The notes under the pieces are model-generated. The model saw only the letters and a program-made list of their open reading frames with translations, did no database searches and was not told where the DNA came from. Shown one piece after another: positions 1 through 12,599 of a DNA stretch of 64,000 nt. How positions within the stretch are numbered: the first letter of the stretch is position 1; the number at the start of each line of letters is the position of its first letter. Source of the DNA: Sarcophilus harrisii (Eukaryota > Chordata > Mammalia > Dasyuromorphia > Dasyuridae); the NCBI RefSeq assembly GCF_902635505.1, contig NC_045432.1, forward strand, positions 72,733,823 through 72,797,822, written 5' to 3'. The translations under genes were made by a program, and so were the position numbers.

Positions 1-2690
1 GGGTATGATAATATCATCAGAACTGGTTCTTCAGGTCTCAGCTTGGGAGCACACACATGACAAAACCAAATAAAGCCTCTTTAGTTTAGATTGCTATCCA
101 GTTATAATAGTTCTACCTTATCAGACTCGGGAATGATCAATTGGGAAACAGAAACAGAACTGGGACACTAAATCAGAAGGATCTCACCTTGAGCAGAAGC
201 TCCCGGCCCTTGTCCAGATACAGACTCCTACCTGTTCAAGGTCACATTTCTCTGAGTAACTTATGATAATTCTCTCAAGTGGTGGGTTACTGACTTAATG
301 GTCAGGCAAATTCAAAACTCAAAAAAAATATCAATTACAGTCCCAAGAGATTTTATCTTTAATAATAAATTCTAATTTTTTAAAAGTTTACCAAAATTTA
401 GACACACAAGAGCTTGTTTAACTTGTTTTGTACATTAAAACTCATCCTGGTGCAAAGAATTAATCATTAAATGAACTTATAGATTTTTAGTAGATACTTT
501 CCTTCTTATATATGTATTACTTAATATATTTCCTAAACAGGCTCAACTCTCAGGACTGATGACCTTACTTATCCTGAAGGTTAAGAAAACTGACAAGCTT
601 ACAAATTGAGGGAGTTGACCCAGGCCTCAGGGAAGGAGCTGAGCTGTTTGTTGCCCAATCCCCACCATTCTTAGTGTTTTTATGGCCTGTGCTGTGTACA
701 GTAATTATCAAATTTAGATTTAACATGATGACAATAGCTCCAAATAACTTAGTTTAACAAGTTTAGATTTTACTAATAACCAAATAATCATAGTTGTGAT
801 TTCCTTTTAATTTTCTAGTGGCAGTGAAAATATCTAATCCCCAAAATTATATTTACAAAATAATATAAAACAGGGTTACCAAGGCTAAATAAACTTTCCA
901 CCTTCTTTTAGTTGACAAATGTATTCTTTTCTCAGGGATGAGTTCCATTCCTTTAAATAATTTTCCTTTTTGTTTTAGAGAGAAAACAAGATTATATATA
1001 TATAATATATATATATGGAATAGAACAGATTTTGAAACTTATTTAACTTTAATTCATGAGATTTCCTAAATATCAATTAAATGTTCCAGACAAACTGAAT
1101 TGCCATTTGAATATTTTCCAATTCACAGAAATCATTGCTCTTTTGTGAGTCAGGAAAAAGATTAAGGTACCAGTTTTTATTGACAGGGGCCTCAGAAGTC
1201 TGACTTAAGATAACTAGAGTTTTTAAAATAATGACAAACTGCTTTTCTGTTTTGCTAGAGTTCCAAAACTCTGCTGTTAACACTATCAAATAGATCCTTT
1301 TAGTGGGCTTTCCTTTAAAATTGCCTTTACTTTTGTATCTCAAATAACAAATTTCACTGAATCATGTATATATTTTTTTGTTTTCCTCTTACCTCTTCTT
1401 CTAGTCAGGGAATGAGGGAATGAAGAAGAAGGAGAAGGAGATTCTATGTACTATCCTCCTAGGCCTGGTGAGGCCTTAATTTAGTTGAATTTGCCCAATT
1501 TAATTTACACACACTCAAAAATTATTTATCTCAATATTGGCATTGTATATTGATCACATCTAAAAACCCATCAACTTATCAAATATGAAGCAATTTTATC
1601 CAATAAAGCAGTTAGCATTCATATAGGATTTATTTTTTGCAAAGCGCTTTAACAATTGTGTGAGCTTCACAACAAGAATCATTATTAGCCATCTTTACAA
1701 ATCAGAAAACTGGGCAGAGATAAAATAATTTGCCATAAATGATATAGCTAATATATTTCTTTAACTGAAACAGAGAATGGTGAGTTTACCAAAAACAGGC
1801 TGAGTGACTTTTTCACTTCACGCTGCCACGTGGGGTGCTGCCAGGAGACCCAGATTATTCCCAAGCAGTTGCTGGACAGAACCTGATGAAGGCTAGGGTG
1901 ACTGGTGCCAGGATGATATTTTCAGATGCCAGGGCTCAGGGAAGGCTGACCATGGAACCTGACCCTCACTCCATCCCTATTCCCCCCAGCTGGGATGGGG
2001 GGTATTTTCTGCAAGCTTTTGTGAGGTACCCACGGGCTGCTTTCCCTATTTCTACAGATGAGGCAGAATTTGAGTTTTAATCTGATCTGAGATGAGAGAG
2101 ATTAGCAAATAGAGAGCTGGCCATTTCGGTCTTGTTAGCAATCTTTATAAGGGTTCCCTCTTAATCCCAAAGGCGTCAAAGAGACTCCAGACAAGATAGA
2201 AATCAAAAAATGGCTATTTTTTCTATTTGTTGTTGTGTCCAATTTGCCAAGTTCCTTAATCAATTTGTCTCAAAATTAAGCGTTTGCTGAGTTGTTTTGC
2301 TCTCAAAACTTCAAGATTCTATAAAGATGTTATTTTAATTTTAATTCGCTAACTTTTTGTGCAGCCCCCAGCTTGGCCAGAGCTGAAATCCACAGTAAAA
2401 ATTAAGCCTTTTAAGAAAAATTTCCAGCCTTCTAACTACAGTATAGAGGTTTTTCCTTGCTGGTTGCCTTTTAAATCTTTCCAGGTAAAATCTAGCTCAC
2501 AGAACAAATATGACGCAGACATTCTGTGCAGAAACACAGACACAGAGAAAAATGACACGGGAGAAGACTGTTCCAGTTTTGCTGAAAGCTATTAACTTGA
2601 AAAATAAAAACAACCTAGTTATTAACATTGTACAAACATAAACCATTCTTTTACACAAAAGAAATAATTACTATTAAAGGAATCTCATTT
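1..2690. other. AT-rich sequence with no recognised gene
   Basis: A low-GC stretch with many short A/T runs and a (TA)-rich patch near 997-1015. It may include further decayed interior of the retrovirus-like element to its right, but I could not match it to any retroviral domain. A GC-richer patch at 1820-2050 has no clear coding or repeat identity. Confidence 0.5.
1612..1762 (-). repeat. MIR/CORE-SINE fragment
   Basis: Antisense CORE-SINE phrases: AAGCGCTTTAACAATTGTG, then ACAAATCAGAAAACTGGGC. Decayed and short. Confidence 0.5.
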
Positions 2691-3010
2691 TAACTAGCAG
2701 GATGTCCAGGGCTGGGGCTGTTTCATTAACAGCAAATTTGCTATTTGAAAAATATTAAGAGGTTCTTGAGCTGTATACAATGCAGTACTAATTACATATA
2801 ACTCATTCTGCTGTGTAGATTCAAACAGGATGTTAAAAACATATTTAGTGGTAGGTGGAATATATATAAAAAGGCTAATTATTTATTAGCATCTGTAAAT
2901 ACTCTCTACTGCTTGCAGCTACCTCTCAGACTTCTCTTTGAATTGGGGTTAGAACCTCTTCTTAATATTTTGAATAATTTTGACAATTCATGTGTATCCA
3001 ATTTCAAATA
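2690..3010 (-). pseudogene. pol remnants of the endogenous retrovirus (RT thumb and RNase H-like)
   Basis: Minus-strand phrases resemble the RT thumb of simian betaretroviruses (LKLDTHELSKLFKILRRG) around 2920-3010, and the start of RNase H (QQNELYVISTAL) around 2760-2830. Heavily decayed. Confidence 0.5.
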
Positions 3011-3599
3011 TAGTTTTATCCAATTAATATCCTCAACATTTTTTGATAATCATTGAGTAACTAAATTATCCCTTCTAATTTCTATTTTAAAATTGGTCTA
3101 GAATCTGTGATAGATTGCATCCAAAATGCCTTTTTTCCTGTACTTACAAAATCTTTACCACCCCAAATTTTTATTTTTTATTGTACGTATTTATGCATGT
3201 ATGTATGTATATATATTTATGCTTTTCCTTTTTTGTAGGGTATTATTAATAACTGTGCTATCTTCTCCCCCTTTTTTAAAAAAAATATTGTGGTAAGGAG
3301 TGATATAGCAAAGAATATATATATTTCCCCCCAAATCAGAATCTACTACTCCAGGCGTAACCTCAACCCTAGCAATGCCTGTGAACTATATCCTAAAATG
3401 AGATGTAGCAGTGGGTCTCTAGTGGGGAGAAAATATATTCTATATTATTTATAATTCCATGTGACACCGAGAGGGACAAATCAGGCCTGGCACTTCTAGC
3501 ATGCATTAGATCTTAAGTACTGTCAAAAAAAGTAGGATTTAACTTATTTTGTTTGCAGTCACAGCTTGGGGGAAAATAAGTGCCTGGAGTTTGACTTTG

Positions 3600-4930
3600 C
3601 TGGGGCTAGTCCTGGGAATGGTTTCCAGCTATCAGATAACCTTCTCTATCATTCTGAAAGTGATATTCAGAAGCCCAATGTCTGCCCTTTCTGCATTTTG
3701 CATTTAAGGCCAGAGGTTTATCTGCTGAATTGCAATGAAGTGTAACCTTTTGAATAATACAATTTTTTCTCAGGTTACCCAATTGTCCATAATTAAAGCA
3801 TCTATGAGAATTTGAAAAAATTTTAGATAGTAAATTTTCCTGATTTAATGTAGCCACTTGGAAAGTAGAAGTCTCAATATTCTGATACCTTTGAATCATT
3901 TCTACTAAAGTCATTTTCATTTTTCCCCCAGGTAATTTTTTTTTTTTTTACAATCCACATAAGCATTTTTCAAAGGCAAGTCGTTTCAATAAAATTTAAG
4001 TTGCCTCAGCAAAAGTCATATTAGGTCCTTGTCAGATTTAAATTGATATTCTCTTCTAATTTGAGCTGGATTATTAGGATCAGGAGCTTCAAAACTGGAA
4101 AGGCTAATTGCATTTCTAAAGGGATAGCTCCTCTTTCCTGGGCTCTCTTAATTGCCTCCTGAACTAGCCCTCTGGGTTCATAAGAATTTTGCTTTCCTTA
4201 GATCTATGTTTATGTGAGGGATTTGGACAAGGAGGTGGGAGGAGGGGAGGGGGTGAGAGAGTTGACAGTTGTGCTGATCCTCCCTTTTTATTAGCATTTA
4301 AATGTTCTTTAGTTTTGGTCATTTCTTCTTCCTCCAGAGTACTTGGTAGAAAATCTACTTTAAGGATTTTTGTAGTTAAGGGAACTGTCTCTGATGGTCG
4401 AAGACATTTTCAAAATATTCCAAATAGAAAATACTGTTAATTGAAGAGCCTCTGGTCCTTTTTCTTTGAAATATTCCCCTATCTGTTTTCCTACTATATC
4501 TCATTTTTCCAAATCAGTTGTTCCCTCTTTGAAATATTCCCCTTTCTGTTTTCCTACCATATCCCATTTTTCTAAATCATTCCCTCTTGAGGAAACCAAG
4601 GACAGCATATTTCCACAGACTCCAAAAATTCTTTGAACTGTCCTATGGTAATTACCAATCCTTTTTCTTTAACTAATTTTCTTTCTTTCTTTTTTATTTT
4701 TTAATACTTTCAGATAATACTCTGTCCTTGCTACCTGATTGATTTTGCCCTATTCCAATTCAATATGTGCACTCTATTGATATCAGCTGGACAAGGAGCA
4801 ATCTTATAAATTTGATCATATATATATATTTTAATATGGTATCTGATATATTCCATATCTCATATTTATATCTTATTCCTCATGTCAGCCTGGTGATAAA
4901 TTATTTCTAGTGATAAATTCTTTTTGGTGA
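3600..4930 (-). pseudogene. gag remnants of the endogenous retrovirus
   Basis: Matrix-like text around 4390-4620 includes phrases close to the betaretroviral matrix (EGTTDLEKW, GEYFKEKGPEAL). Nucleocapsid-like text around 3640-3800 has two zinc-knuckle-like boxes. A tandem duplication with a period of about 63 bp lies at 4465-4590 inside the matrix-like part. Broken fossil; no function is proposed. Confidence 0.65.
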
Positions 4931-5031
4931 TCATCTCTTCCTCACTTTATCTTACTTCTCATGTAATTTATTTCCCCCCCTTACCTTATTGTGAGCTGCA
5001 AGAGGGTGCTCTCCTGCCAGTACATCTAAAG

Positions 5032-5049
5032 GTCCCTGTTGGGGCGCCA
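5032..5049 (-). other. Retroviral primer binding site, tRNA-Lys type
   Basis: The minus strand reads TGGCGCCCCAACAGGGAC, one base from the tRNA-Lys3 primer site used by several betaretroviruses and lentiviruses. It sits two bases inside the LTR, as expected. Confidence 0.75.
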
Positions 5050-5051
5050 TC

Positions 5052-5309
5052 TGTTGGAGTTAACTCCAGTGAAAAACGAGAGTGTGAATACCCAAGGCCA
5101 GGCGAGAGATATACTTTACAGTTTTCCTTTATTAATCTGAAATGCCAGTTTTAAATATACCCCACTTAGACTAAGGTTATTGCATTAGCTCCCTTCAGTT
5201 GACATCATTATCCCTCCAGAGTTAATGTGTATTCCATACTTTGATATTTCAGATACTTATCGACACAGAACTGTAAGTAACCTAGTTGGGATGCTCATTG
5301 ACATCAACA
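5052..5309 (-). repeat. 5' LTR of the betaretrovirus-like element
   Basis: On the minus strand it ends ...CTCCAACA two bases before the primer site. It contains a TATA-like TATATTTAAA (5146-5155 area) and an AATAAA at about 5127-5132, so U3, R and U5 can be placed. The outer edge at 5309 is chosen because TGTTGA there pairs with the TG...CA ends; it could lie further out. Confidence 0.6.
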
Positions 5310-5559
5310 GAATTGTAAATAGCTGCGATGTTTTCTCAAGACCAAAGTACTTGTCGAAACAGAGTAGCAGAAATGATCATACTAATGCATTTACTTCAAG
5401 TATGTCCTTAATTCATTGTTGAGGGGTAATATTATATTACTTATAGTATACTTAAGTATCTTGATCCTTTTGCAAGCATTCTTTATCAAGATTATGCTGA
5501 TTTTTACCCAGTATGTCTTTACAATTATTAGGGAGTTGGTAAGCCAGCATGGGCATGGA

Positions 5560-5745
5560 TTTACTGTCTACATCTGTTAGAGATGGTGAGCCGATATGGC
5601 CTACTACGACCTATCCCTTTCCAGAGAGTCATCCCTTATAAGAAAAGAAGAAAGCCCCATTAAATGAGCCAAACTAGCCCAAAAACCCACTGTTGTATAC
5701 AGTATTTCATCCCCTGGTCCCCCACCTCTGTAAAAGAGCGAGGAA
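5560..5745 (-). repeat. Old L1 3'-UTR-like fragment
   Basis: The minus strand carries AGAGGTGGGGGACCA and, further on, TTATAAGGGATGACTCTCTGG, phrases I associate with the tails of old marsupial L1 elements. Short and diverged. Confidence 0.35.
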
Positions 5746-5754
5746 GATTATTTT

Positions 5755-5992
5755 AATAATAGCTAACAGTTTCTAGATCACTTTAAGATTTATAAAGCAT
5801 TTCCATACATTAGCTCATTTAATTGTCACAGCGACCCTAGGAGGTAAGTGCATTTATTCTCATTTTGCAGATGAGGAAACTGAGGCAGAGAAAGGTTAAG
5901 TGACTTGCCAAGAGTATGAGGCAGAGTTCTAACCCAGGCTGTCCAGACTCTAACTCTAGCATCCTATCCACTATACCACCTGGTTCTTTCAT
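5755..5992 (-). repeat. CORE-SINE (MIR/MAR-type), near full length
   Basis: Antisense copy: GCAGATGAGGAAACTGAGGC, then AGGTTAAGTGACTTGCCA, ending in a tRNA-derived head that reads CCACTATACCACCTGGTTC. A typical marsupial tRNA-headed CORE-SINE. Confidence 0.75.
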
Positions 5993-8655
5993 CTGGTTGT
6001 TAATAGTTTGAAATTCTTTTGAGAGAGACCTATTTGTTCATATCCTTTGACCACATGATTAACTGCTTGGGAAGTAATTTGTGAGCTCATGGATTTCTGT
6101 TAGCTGTCCATGTATTCTGAGTGTCAGACCCTAGTCAGTGCTACCAGGTCCATGATTTCCCCTCCCATCTTATCTATGGGATCCCAAGAAAGTCATTCAT
6201 TAGATAACCAACTTTCTTCCCTCCCTCTAACTCCAAAAGAAAACGAATTTTTCATAACAGAATGTGAGTGCATAACTCTTTCTAGTTAGTTTTCTTCTAG
6301 TCATGTTCTATTCATCATTGCAATGAGTACGTGTGGTCCACTTATGAAGCTGAATTTGTCATTCTCCTTCATGAAGGCCGGAACCATGGCTTACGTAACT
6401 TTTCTTTATCTACTAGACTGACACAATACCTACTCCATGATAGACGCTAATTTGACCAGCTAACTCAGGATCAGGTGCTTAGAAGTATAGTAAGTGCTTA
6501 TTCATATTGAAAAACTGGTCTTCTAGGGCAGCAGGGACTATTCCTTTTCATCTCACTTGGTGTGGTACTCACTCGTAGGCACATACCCTTTGATGATGGA
6601 AATGATGTATTTTTTCTCAGGCTGAAACTTAGGTTTTGCAACCCCATGAAACAACTAGTTCCCAAGGATCATTATTCTCAATCATTATTTTCACTGACTG
6701 CAATTCAGCTAAAAACCAGAAGGTTTTCTCCTTTCTATTTTGGTAATTTCAGAATAATAGAAGAAAGAACTTGTTTTATTGAAACTTTTTTTTGCCTTTA
6801 CATCAATTATTTCACACACATCCCATTTCTCCCTTGTAACCAAGAAAAACAGTTAAGCAAAAACAACCAGTACAGTGACTGTAACTGACAAAGTATATAC
6901 TATTCTGTCTTTTGTGGCTTAGTTCCTCCCCCCCCTTTCTGTTTCATTTTCTGTTCCCCAAAGCCTTCATTGTTTTGATGGATTTTTTTATAGCTAATTC
7001 TGTGTTCAACTACCATTCAGTGCTCATTGTTGTATTTTGATTCTTCTTCTTCTGGTTCTATTTCACTTTGTATAGGTTCATATTCATAATCCCATGTTTT
7101 TCTGATTTTCTCTTTTGTGATTTTTTATTACATGATAATAGCCCATTATGTTAATATATTGTAGGGTTTTTTCTTTCTTTCTTACCCAGAAGAAGGCATT
7201 TTTAAAACCAATTAATGCTGTCCCCAAATGGTTGTTTCTTGAAGTGGGTGAGTTCCTAATTATTGGAGAGGGTCCAGAGAAGGCTAGATGACTCCCTTGG
7301 AATATTATGAAATGATAGTCCTGCTTTAAGGAGAGATTGGACTAGTTGACTTTTGAGATCTCTTTGAACTTGGAAACTGGATGATGTTCCCATATGGTTT
7401 CAGGGTCCCCAGATTAGATTAAGATGGTTGTACTCTTCTTTGGTGGAGATCATTCCCTGATATGAAATAACAGAGATTGGAGTTGCCCTTTCTATGTTTA
7501 GTGTGAGTTATCTGAAGCTCAAAGAGGTGATGCCCATGATCACCCAACAAAGTGAAGGATTGGAACCTGAATTCCCTTCTCTTCCTCTCCCCTCCACCCA
7601 GTGTATTGCCTCTAGTTGGTAGTTCAGATGTTGGTTACTTGTGTTAGCTAGTAGTTCAGAGAGCAGCTTCAAGTCTCAGAAGATTGGCACCCATTTTCCC
7701 TATGCTCTTGTTGAGCTCTAAAGAACAATAAACATTTTCTCTTGGAGGAGATGGTTGCTCGTAGACAAAAACTAGAATGAGAAAGAACCAGTGCACTTTG
7801 GAGGGGAATCTGTCAGCATGGAGCCAGGGGCTTTAGAAAAGGAGAATCTCATTTTCAGTTAAGACTGGTCACTGAGTGATTTCCCCCTCCCTCCATGAGT
7901 TGGGGGAGGTGGGATGAGATCTGATTTGGCTCATTAAGAGAAAACAATTTACATTTCATTCTGCATTAGGCAAATGACCTGCTTAGAATTCCTACCTCCT
8001 TTGGTTCAGGTCTCTCCTGTTTTCCTTCCTTGTTTTTCTTCTTAAAAAATAGAAATGCAAACATTTCATTTTAATTTTATAGTTCAGCCTAGGAGTAGAG
8101 GTTCTTTAGCTAGTCTCTGGAGGATTGTGCTGTATAAAACTGCTGCCATTCCTTTTCTTTGTCCCTCTCCCACTTCATTGTTAATCTGACAGACAGTAGG
8201 AAGGCTGATGGCTCGTCCTTCTCCCATGAATTTCATATTAATCTTGATTGCTGATGTATGCTTTCCAGAGTCCTTTAATGCCACATGCTGTACTCTTGTC
8301 TTTTTTGTCCAGGTTAGGCCCGAGGCAAGAAGTTTGGACAGTTTCCCCCTCGCTAGTGGCCCAAACCGGACATGTTTGGAGAATTAATTTTTGTCTCTAG
8401 TCAGCAGGACTGTCAATCGATGCCTTTAACCGTGTTAGATTCATATACAGCAACACATTTCTTGGGTGCCTGTCTCATTTGCATAATTCCCAGTATGCAA
8501 CCTGGCAGCTCTATCCTGTGGGTGAATGACAGACTCTGATACAGAAAGATGGCTTTCTGATTACCTCTAGACTTGTAAGAGGCCTGGATCTTAATGTAAA
8601 TTTGCCATGAACTCTCTCTTCTGGCCTCTTCTTCATCTCCTTTCACTCAGATGGC
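5993..8655. other. Intergenic sequence, mostly unrecognised
   Basis: Apart from the L1 tail above and a decayed antisense CORE-SINE at about 7485-7615, I see no gene, splice-bounded exon or clear repeat. Confidence 0.5.
6780..7175 (-). repeat. Old L1 3'-UTR fragment
   Basis: Text such as GTATAGGTTCATATTCATAA and the ATGATAATAGCCCATTATG stretch matches the antisense 3' UTR of old marsupial L1 families. Diverged. Confidence 0.45.
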
Positions 8656-10010
8656 TTCTGCTACTTTTTCTCCTTCTATTCTCTTCTTAACCCCTTTCAG
8701 TTGGGTTTCTGACCTTATCATTCCACTGAAACTGCTCTTTTCCAAAGTGACCCACGGTCTCTTCGTTGTCAAATCCAGTGGTTTTTTTCTCAGTCCTTGT
8801 TCTCTTTGAGCCCTCTGCAGCTTTTGGCACCACTGATTACTCCTTGAAATGCTCCTGGTTTTCATATTATTTATCTGACTGTTCCTTCTCTGTCTCTTCA
8901 TATCCACTAACCTCAGGTATCCCACAGGCCTCTTTTCCCTCCATTCTACTTACTTGGTGGTCTCATCAACTCTCATGAATTTAATGACTATGTCTATGCT
9001 GATGACTCTCAGATCGATCTGTCCAGCTCTGCTAAGTTCCAGTCTCCCTTCTCCAAGAGCATTTCAGATATCTTAAATTGACCTGTGGACATCTTAAACT
9101 CAACATGTTTGAAAGAGAACTTATTGTCTTTCTCCCTATCCCCCTGCTTCTCTATTATTATAAAGGGCAACACCATCTTCCTAGTCCCTCAGGCTAGCAA
9201 TCTAGATGTCATTATCACCTCCTCACTGTATCTTACCTCCTCCCCTCATATCCAAGCTGTTGCCAAGGTTTGCTGATTTCTCCTTTGCAGCATCTCTTTA
9301 ATATGCCCCCATGCCTCCTCTGGGCACTGTCAGCACTCTGGCCTAGGCTCTCTTGACCTCATGCCTGAACTACTGCAATAGTCTGCCTCAAGTCTCTCTC
9401 CACTTCAGTCCTTTCTCCATTCAACGACCAATTGATTTTGCTAGAGTATAGGTTCAACCCTGTTACCCTTCTACTCAAAAAACACTAGTTGCTTCCTGTT
9501 ACTTTCAGGATGAAATACAAAATGCTCCGTCATTCAAAGCCTTTCATGACCTAGCCCCCTCCTCCCTTTCTAGTTTTTTTACACCTTACTCCATGACATG
9601 TCCCATACTCTTCAATTCACTGTGATACTGGCCTTCTGGTTGTTCCGTGAACAAAAAGCTTGTCTCTTGGTTCTAGGCATTTTCTCTGGCTGTTTCCCAT
9701 GCCTGCATTGCTCTCCTTCTTCTGCTCGACTATAGACTTCCCTAGTTTCCTTTAAGTCCCAAATAATTGCCCACCTTCGATAGGAAGCCTTCCTAACTCT
9801 AGTGTTTTCCCTCAGTTAATTATGTCCAATATATTTTGTCCAGAGCTTGCTCTAGGATTAGTGATTTATATGTTGTCTCCCCCATTAGATTGTAAGCTTC
9901 TTGAATGCAAGGACTGTGTTTTGCCCCTTTCTGTATCCCTAGCATTTAGCAGAGTGCCTGACTCCTAGTAGCTGCTTAATAAATAATGTTTACTTAATTA
10001 AATTCAGACA
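8656..10010 (+). repeat. L2 LINE, long 3' part
   Basis: Decayed ORF2 text includes EPSAAFGTTDYSL, equivalent to the L2 RT motif DLSAAFDTVDHSL, near 8806-8850. It ends in the standard L2 tail (TTAGATTGTAAGCTTCTTGA ... GCAGAGTGCCTGAC ... TTAATAAATAATG). About 1.35 kb, 5'-truncated and old. Confidence 0.85.
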
Positions 10011-10914
10011 TGGATGTTCTAGGTTGGAATGAGAGGTATCTTTCACTTTCTCTATTCAACTGTGCTTCCTAGAATCTAGGGGATCTCGCTATATCAGATT
10101 TGAAACCCTCTCTTCCAACTCCACAAAAAACTACCTTTAATTAGTCAAATCAGAAAAAGGAATGGACGCATCCCCAAGGGAAAGGAAGTGGGTGGGATGG
10201 AGTGAGATATAATGAAACAGATGTTTAGAAAACCAAAGTGGTCCCAGGCCTTTTACTTTGCTCATTCCCTACCCCATCTCCCCTTAGGTCAGAGATCCCA
10301 ACCTGCTTTTTTATACAACTTATGTGACCATGAATATGTCACAGCAGTTTTAGGCCCCAAGTGTTCCATCCATCCCTTTACTGAGGGGTTCCTCGCTCTC
10401 AATCTGTGATTCCATGATCTTGTGAATTAGGAGAAGAGTGTCCCCAGAGCTGTGGTGGCTTTGTGAAGCCACTTGGAAGTTATATCTGGGTGCAAGGTTT
10501 ACATTTAAGGCAAAATTTTGGCTAATTCAGAAAGGAGATAGGAGATACTGTTCTTTGGATTGTTCATTTCTGGGTGAGCTGACCGGGTAAATGGCCTCAG
10601 AGAAAGTTCAGGAGGGACAAGGAAAAACTGCCTTTAGTCTATCTCGGATATTAGTTATATAGACTTTAAGCTTTCCATTCAAAGCCCTCATCCATGATCC
10701 TAAAATCTGATGGGACACTTAGGAAAGCAACTCCTGCTGTGCCAACCAGTGAGTGAGTGGCCACTACTCTTGGCGCCATCTTTTTTCTGTCCTGTCTGAG
10801 TGCTTGTATTCATGTATTTCCATGGCCTTTTCCAGAGATGTCCTGGGATTGATATTCTTTGATGGGCAGAGAGTAAGTTTAGCTAGTGGCTGGATGGCTG
10901 TAAATTTACATAGG

Positions 10915-10955
<41 letters not shown>

Positions 10956-11885
10956 GAGGTAACTTGGAAAGATGGAAAAGTTACATTGGTTACTACATAT
11001 AATTAGAGTGATTGGAAATAATGACTCATTTTAAAGAATTAATTCTTTTTAAAAAGCCCACATTAGATCATGCTCGTTATCCTTGTATTTCAGATCAGAC
11101 TAGAGGGGCAGGATAGAGCAAGCCCCTTGTGGGGATATGTAAATGGAATGGGGATAAATGTAAATGGCCTGTGTTTCTACAGCCATTTCCAAATGGTTGC
11201 TCGCCCTATGTGGTTTCTATTGCTAAAATAACTAAAGGATCCTGAAACCCAAAACATCCTTCCTTTCACCTTCTGTAACTAAACACTGGTGAGACCTACT
11301 AGGAAAGAGTTCCCAGGGCAGAATCAACTTATTTTTGATAATATGCAGACTTTTGACTCTCTGAGAGGCAGCAGGATGTAGGTCCAGAGGACCTCTAAAG
11401 AACAGCAAATTTAGTATGTTGTAGCTACCTGAGATTGGGAATTCCTATTAGGAATCAGGCACTTTAATACCCTCGCTTTGGTCACTCGGATTTAAATATG
11501 CCATGCCAGGGTCAAAGGTTAGCCTAGTATGGCTCTAATAAGACAAATCTATCTTTATATATATGCACATATATATATATGTACATATTTAGATGTGTGT
11601 GTATACATTGTATAACTTGTGGACTTAGAGGATTGCTTGATGAAATTTAGTGGGGATGAATGTAAAGTCTTCCAAGTTCCCAGAAAAACTTCCCAAGTTT
11701 TGGAACAAGATTAGGAAGGTTTAGCAGACTATAGACTGAGTTGGTAGTGTGATAGGAACAAAAGGGTTATGGGATTTTAGATTGATGTAACACTTAGGAA
11801 AGCAAGCTTAGACTGCATTAAGAAAAACATCGTCTGTCCCTGTGCTCTCCGGTGTGTCCTCTACAAGTATAATACCCAGAGTAAT
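10011..11885. other. Intergenic sequence with no recognised gene
   Basis: Only a TG microsatellite (10916-10952) and a short TA/TG-rich patch (11560-11605) stand out. Confidence 0.5.
10916..10952 (+). repeat. (TG)n microsatellite
   Basis: 37 bp of uninterrupted TG on the plus strand. Confidence 0.98.
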
Positions 11886-11889
11886 CTAT

Positions 11890-12462
11890 ATGAAGAATGT
11901 GACTGACCAGTTTATTTCCTTGCTCAGGAACATTTAGTGGCTCCCTACTTTCTGGGATCAAATACAGACACTTCAGCTTGTTGTTGACATTTCTTCATAG
12001 TCTGCCTCCAGCCTACCTTTTCAGACTTATTTCACATGATTTCCCTTCATGTAGCCTACCTTGCAACCTGTTGGCCTATTTGTTGTTTTCCACATTTGAC
12101 CTTCTTTTCTGTGGATTCTGCCTTTATGCAAGCTGGCCTTTTTGAAACCTTCTGCCTTCTGGAATCTTTAACTGACTCAAGCCCTTCCTCTCATGGGGAG
12201 CCTTTTCCTGATTCCTCTAATTGTTAATGTTCTCTCCTCAAGTAGTCTTCCCTCTAGAGATCTGTGGACGGCTCAGTCCCAATTAGTGTGTACGAGGAAT
12301 CCTCAAAGTGGTCACATTATTCTAATTTCTCTTGCATCTTTCAATTGGGCTGGAACCAAGTGCCACATTTTACTTTTACTAAAGCTCAGAATATTGCCAT
12401 CAACTCTAATTGTCGTTCCCTTCTCCCAGCAAAACTTGAGCTCTGGGAGAGCGAGGATTCTT

Positions 12463-12511
<49 letters not shown>

Positions 12512-12590
12512 TTTTCATATTGCCAGTGGTGAGCAAAATGGGTTTCCACTTTGCAGTTGCTACTTCATAAATTCTTATTGAATGCATGAG
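11890..12590 (+). repeat. L2 LINE 3' fragment with internal poly-T expansion
   Basis: L2 text (AGTGGCTCCCTACTTTCTGG, GTCTGCCTCCAGCCTACCTTT) continues to the tail TGAGCTCTGGGAGAGCGAGG and ATAAATTCTTATTGAATGCATGA. The tail is interrupted by a 44-base T run. Confidence 0.75.
12465..12508 (+). repeat. Poly-T run of 44 bases
   Basis: A pure T homopolymer at the place where L2 tails normally read a short TTTTGC. Confidence 0.97.
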
Positions 12591-12599
12591 ACTGGGACT

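Larger units (their letters stand above)
2690..5309 (-). mobile_element. Decayed betaretrovirus-like (class II) endogenous retrovirus, 5' part
   Basis: Minus-strand proviral fossil. In its own order: 5' LTR (5052-5309), tRNA-Lys-type primer binding site (5032-5049), gag remnants (about 3600-4930) and pol remnants (about 2690-3010). The matrix-like and nucleocapsid-like pieces and the RT-thumb and RNase H-like pieces all resemble betaretroviral counterparts. It is broken many times and much shorter than a whole gag-pro-pol, so it is an old insertion. No 3' LTR is seen in the window; the left end is uncertain. Confidence 0.8.

Noticed and set aside
1077-1343. 88-residue minus-strand frame considered as a further retroviral fragment
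   Set aside because: No motif of protease, integrase or envelope could be matched, so it was left unassigned.
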